Below, piece after piece: positions 61,151 to 64,000 of a stretch of DNA of 64,000 bases. Position 1 is the stretch's first letter; each line of letters opens with the position of its first letter. The DNA comes from Streptomyces mirabilis (GTDB taxonomy: Bacteria; Actinomycetota; Actinomycetes; Streptomycetales; Streptomycetaceae). Position numbers and translations under genes: made by a program. The DNA is taken from NCBI RefSeq assembly GCF_039503195.1, contig NZ_JBCJKP010000001.1:496001-560000 (forward strand), given 5' to 3'. Below the pieces are notes generated by a model. It was not told where the DNA came from. It worked only from the letters and a program-made list of their open reading frames with translations, and searched no databases.

Positions 61151-62143
61151 CTACCTCCGCCGCGCGGGAGTCTTCTTGGCAGTCGCCTTCTTCGCGGAGG
61201 CCGCCTTCTTGGACGGGGCCTTCTTCGCGGACGCGCTCTTCGTCGGTGCCCTCTTCGCCGCCGCCTTCTTGGCAGGGGGCGGAGACTTCTTCGCGGTCTT
61301 CTTCGCCGGCGGCGACTTCTTGGCGGCAGTCTTCTTGGCTGCCGGCCTCGGCGCCGACGACTTCTTGGCCGGGGGCCTCTGCGCCGCGGTCTTCTTCGCG
61401 GGGGCCTTCTTCTCGGGCGTCCTCCTCGCAGGAGTCCTCTTCCTCTCGGGGGCGGCTTTCTTGGCGCCCGCCCTACGGGGAGAGGGTTTGGCCGCCTGCT
61501 TCTTTCCCGCTACCGGGCGGCGACGACGCCGTGGCGGCTCTTCCTCGGCTTCTTCCTCTGGCTCTTCCTCCTCCTCCGGTTCTTCTTCCTCTTCTTCCTC
61601 CTCCTCCGCTTCTGCCTCCGGTTCTTCTGCCTCCGGTTCTTCTTCCTCCGGTTCCTCCTCCTCTTCTTCTTCGAATTCCCCCTCAGGTTCTTCCTCGCCC
61701 TCTTCCTCCTCCGGTTCCTCCTCTCCCTCTTCCTCCTCCGGTTCCTCCTCGCCCTCCGTCTCCTCCTCGTCTTCGTAGCGCTCCTCGCCCTCCTCCGGTT
61801 CCTCCTCGCCCTCTTCCTCCTCGCCCTTCTCCTCACCGATGCGCAGCGTGCGCTCATGGAGAGAATCGGCGAGGCCGGCGAGGCGCCGGTCGGCGGTGGC
61901 GGCCAGGGCTTTGCGTCCGGCGTCCAGCAGCTCGCCGCGCACCTGCTCGTTCAGCTCGGCGACTCCAGGAACGTCACCGAGTTTCTTCAGGCCGGTCGTC
62001 AACAGCTGCTGCGGATCGAGCCCAAATCGGCGACCTGCGATATAGGTTGCCAGCCCGAAGGCGAAACGGGCTTTCTTCGTACGTCCGAGCACATAGCCGG
62101 CTGCGACCGCGGCGGCGAGGCCGATCTTGGTCGTGTCGTTCAT
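61151..62143 (-). CDS. Gas-vesicle-locus protein with acidic block and H1-like basic tail, GvpY-like
   Basis: A 330-residue protein. Residues 1-100 are a small helical domain (IGLAAAVAAGYVLGRTKKAR, GRRFGLDPQQLLTTGLKKLG) often mis-annotated as primase in Streptomyces. Residues 105-215 are nearly all Glu and Pro. Residues 215-330 are a Lys/Ala/Pro-rich histone-H1-like tail (AAKKSPPAKKTAKKSPPPAK). The neighbour order suggests GvpY. The tails are discussed under findings. The start ATG at 62143 has an upstream GAGGTG-like region; divergent from gvpO. Confidence 0.78.
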   Translation of the reverse strand: MNDTTKIGLAAAVAAGYVLGRTKKARFAFGLATYIAGRRFGLDPQQLLTTGLKKLGDVPGVAELNEQVRGELLDAGRKALAATADRRLAGLADSLHERTLRIGEEKGEEEEGEEEPEEGEERYEDEEETEGEEEPEEEEGEEEPEEEEGEEEPEGEFEEEEEEEPEEEEPEAEEPEAEAEEEEEEEEEPEEEEEPEEEAEEEPPRRRRRPVAGKKQAAKPSPRRAGAKKAAPERKRTPARRTPEKKAPAKKTAAQRPPAKKSSAPRPAAKKTAAKKSPPAKKTAKKSPPPAKKAAAKRAPTKSASAKKAPSKKAASAKKATAKKTPARRR

Positions 62144-62421
62144 GAGGCGGTTCCCTTCGGAAAGGGGAGGTGAACACACTCGAATTCGGGCCAACATCCC
62201 CTGCCCAACCAGTGGTTGAGACAGAAGCAGATCGCACGCGACGCGCCTTTCGGCTGCTGGGAGCACCCGAGACACGTCATGCGGCCCCACGGGGGCGGGT
62301 CCTTGCCCCACCGGGCAGGTTCGCTCAGAGCCATCCGTGCCCGACGATATGTACCCCTATATGATGGAATTATAGTGTTCGTGCGTGGAGTATGGCGCGC
62401 GCTCCGACCACCGGAGAGACC
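62144..62421. other. Divergent promoter region of the gas-vesicle genes
   Basis: The region between gvpY-like and gvpO is AT-richer around 62340-62395 and holds a TATAGT at 62371-62376 that may be a -10 for gvpO. I could not place a -35. Confidence 0.4.
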
Positions 62422-62772
62422 ATGGCCGCAGCAGAACCCCGGCGGCGATCCAGCAGCAGTAGCCGCGGCACGGACCGGGGGACCACAGATGGCCCCCGGC
62501 GACGCTCCGGCAGGGGCAACGCAGCCTGGGCCATTCGTTCCGCAGTCGAACAACTGCAGGAGTTGCTCGGGCGGGCCCCCGAGTCCGTCTCGGCACTGAA
62601 ATCCACCGAAGCCGGTTGGGAGGCCGACGTGGAGGTACTCGAACTGGAACGCGTCCCCGAAACCACGAGCGTGATGGCTACCTACCGAGTGACGCTGGAC
62701 GAGGAAGGCGACCTGGTGGAGTACCGAAGGACGCGTCGCTACAGCCGCGGCCAGATCGACCGACTGGGCTGA
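62422..62772 (+). CDS. gvpO: Gas vesicle protein GvpO
   Basis: A 116-residue protein. After a Ser/Arg-rich N-terminus comes [40 protein letters not shown] and [20 protein letters not shown], the GvpO signature. An earlier in-frame ATG exists at 62392, but GGAGAG before 62422 decides the start. It is the first gene of the rightward gas-vesicle operon; GvpO is an accessory assembly protein. Confidence 0.88.
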   Translation: MAAAEPRRRSSSSSRGTDRGTTDGPRRRSGRGNAAWAIRSAVEQLQELLGRAPESVSALKSTEAGWEADVEVLELERVPETTSVMATYRVTLDEEGDLVEYRRTRRYSRGQIDRLG

Positions 62773-62800
62773 GGCCGCAACAGCCATGAAGGGAGGCACC

Positions 62801-63274
62801 ATGACGGTGGTGCCGCAGAGTGGAGGCGCTGTCGCGCGCGGTGGTGGTGGCACCAGCCTCTACGACGTCTTGGAACTCATTCTGGATCGCGGGCTTGTCA
62901 TCGACGTCTTCGTCCGCGTGTCACTGGTGGGGATCGAAATCCTCAAGATCGACGCTCGTATTGTCGTGGCCAGTGTCGACACCTATCTGCGTTTCGCCGA
63001 GGCATGCAACCGTCTCGACCTCGAGACCGGGAGGAAGGCACCCGCCCAGTTGACCGACATCGTCGGAGACACGGTGGAGAGCGGGGCCAAGGGCAAATCC
63101 AAGGGGGCCCTCTCCGGCGCGGCGGAAGCGGTCACCGATTCCCTCAAGGGAATCACCGGCCGTGACGGCGGCGAAGAGGAGGAGGCCGAGGAAGAAGACG
63201 AGGCCAAGGAAAAGGAACCCGTGGAGAGGCGACGGCGGCCGGCTCGACGCACCTCCCGACGTGAGCGCGAGTAG
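62801..63274 (+). CDS. gvpA: Gas vesicle structural protein GvpA/GvpJ-type with acidic tail
   Basis: A 157-residue protein. The GvpA core is very clear: [36 protein letters not shown] and the [17 protein letters not shown] end. The core ends near residue 75, and a 75-residue tail follows, acidic ([17 protein letters not shown]) then basic. GGGAGG before the second ATG (62801) decides that start rather than 62786. Canonical GvpA is about 70-80 residues, so this could be a GvpJ-type member; both are close. Confidence 0.85.
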   Translation: MTVVPQSGGAVARGGGGTSLYDVLELILDRGLVIDVFVRVSLVGIEILKIDARIVVASVDTYLRFAEACNRLDLETGRKAPAQLTDIVGDTVESGAKGKSKGALSGAAEAVTDSLKGITGRDGGEEEEAEEEDEAKEKEPVERRRRPARRTSRRERE

Positions 63275-63301
63275 GGCTCGCCCGGCGAGAAGGAATGAGC
63301 C

Positions 63302-64000
63302 ATGGCCGTATACATCTACTCCATCACCGGCAAACAGCACCCGCTCCGCCTCGACGGTCTCAGCGGAGTCGGTGAGTCACCGGCGGACCTGCGGGCAGTG
63401 ACGGCGGGGCCGCTGTGCGCTGTGGTCAGCGACGCGCCCGAGGATCTACGCCCCAAGCGTCGCGACATCATCGCCCACCAGGAAGTGCAGAAGCGCCTCA
63501 TGGCTGACGGCACTGTGCTCCCCATGCGGTTCGGCCTCCTCGCCGAGGACGACGAGGCCGTCCGGCTGGCTCTGGAGCAGAACGCCGCAGACTATACGGA
63601 CAGGCTTCAAGTACTGGACGGGTGCACCGAGTACCACCTCAAGGCGTCGCAGGACGAAGACGCGCTCCTGCGGCAGATCCTGCGGGAGTCGGACGCGGCG
63701 CGAGAGCTCAATGACGAGATCCGCGGCGGCACCGCCGACCCCGACGCATCGCTGCGACTCGGTGAGCTGGTCGCCCAGGAGGTGCAGGCACGGCAGGAGG
63801 CGCTGGCGGCGGGTGTGGTCGAAGCACTGCGGCCCTTCGCCCGGACGCTTGACACATCCCAGCCGACGGGGTCGGACTTCCTCAACGTGTCGTTCCTGGT
63901 GACCGAGGACCAGGAAGAGACGTTCCTCGCCTCGGAGTTGAGCGTCGCCCACCAGATGGGTGACGACTTCGACTTCCGGCTCAACGGCCCCCTGCCCCCC
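63302..64000 (+). CDS. Gas vesicle protein GvpF/GvpL, cut by the right edge
   Basis: A protein of at least 233 residues starting MAVYIYSITGKQHPLRLDGL, with RRDIIAHQEVQKRLMADGTV and VLPMRFGLLAEDDEAVRLAL, the GvpF/L family signature. It lies in the gvpO-gvpA order. The frame is open to the last base, so the C-terminus is missing. GvpF is the usual member here; F and L cannot be separated without the rest. Confidence 0.85.
   Translation, partial: MAVYIYSITGKQHPLRLDGLSGVGESPADLRAVTAGPLCAVVSDAPEDLRPKRRDIIAHQEVQKRLMADGTVLPMRFGLLAEDDEAVRLALEQNAADYTDRLQVLDGCTEYHLKASQDEDALLRQILRESDAARELNDEIRGGTADPDASLRLGELVAQEVQARQEALAAGVVEALRPFARTLDTSQPTGSDFLNVSFLVTEDQEETFLASELSVAHQMGDDFDFRLNGPLPP

Noticed and set aside
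60035..62173. Open + strand frame of about 710 codons with Phe/Leu/Ser-rich repeats
   Set aside because: It is the antisense of Glu/Lys-rich tails (GAG gives CTC, GAA gives TTC) and not a membrane protein.
1..64000. CRISPR arrays
   Set aside because: No series of regularly spaced repeats of 25-40 bases was seen; only a 20-base tandem pair, a 21-base pair and the two TnpB segments.
1..64000. tRNA and rRNA genes
   Set aside because: No cloverleaf-like sequence with a GTTCRA-type arm or rRNA block was recognised by reading, though short genes could be missed without a search.

Overview
The window is very GC-rich, with coding regions dominated by G/C at third positions. It carries actinomycete hallmarks: gas-vesicle genes, an AfsA-type gamma-butyrolactone synthase, an F420-dependent oxidoreductase, LAXTG sortase substrates, a mycothiol-type isomerase remnant, DUF3618 and CHAD proteins. 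I read it as a Streptomyces chromosome, probably an arm rather than the core: there are no ribosomal, tRNA or core-metabolic genes, and many insertion-sequence and gene remnants.

Layout. 0-13 kb: TetR/old yellow enzyme divergon, RibD-type reductase and ECF sigma factor, secreted PL9-like pectate lyase with paired palindromic operators, GlxA-type regulator, TOPRIM-only protein, VOC protein, and an ABC transporter/MerR operon. 13-28 kb: a graveyard of truncated genes (IS5-, IS256- and ISL3-type transposases, aldehyde dehydrogenase, 6PGDH-like, maleylpyruvate-isomerase-like, alpha/beta hydrolase, Imm49, tautomerase) between intact genes (zinc-less ADH, APH-like kinase, hydrolase/TetR operon, sortase-anchored hydrolase, GNAT). 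28-37 kb: FUSC-like membrane protein, MFS transporter, an ISAs1 remnant beside a LysR gene without its HTH, a large sortase-anchored surface protein with a PD-(D/E)XK-like motif and a divergent acidic protein, and the first of two truncated TnpB copies. 37-42 kb: an orphan AfsA homologue behind an almost perfect ARE operator, inside a segment nearly devoid of G on the + strand; VOC, CsbD and membrane proteins. 43-51 kb: DUF3618 protein, HAD phosphatase, F420 oxidoreductase and a three-subunit formate dehydrogenase operon with an NrfD-type anchor. 52-53 kb: second TnpB copy. 53.5-64 kb: a stress block with CYTH-CHAD protein, a divergent ECF sigma/Asp23-Gls24/DUF2273/DUF6286/AmaP cluster, CsbD, and the left part of a gas-vesicle cluster (gvpO, gvpA, gvpF/L running off the right edge, with two leftward accessory genes).

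How the parts fit: many intact genes on the right side belong to families associated with cell-envelope, osmotic or stationary-phase stress (CsbD x2, DUF3618, Asp23/AmaP, CHAD, gas vesicles, formate dehydrogenase), so the right half looks like a stress/dormancy region. The left and middle parts are turned-over accessory DNA. Functions are inferred by reading sequence against remembered family signatures; no database search was run.
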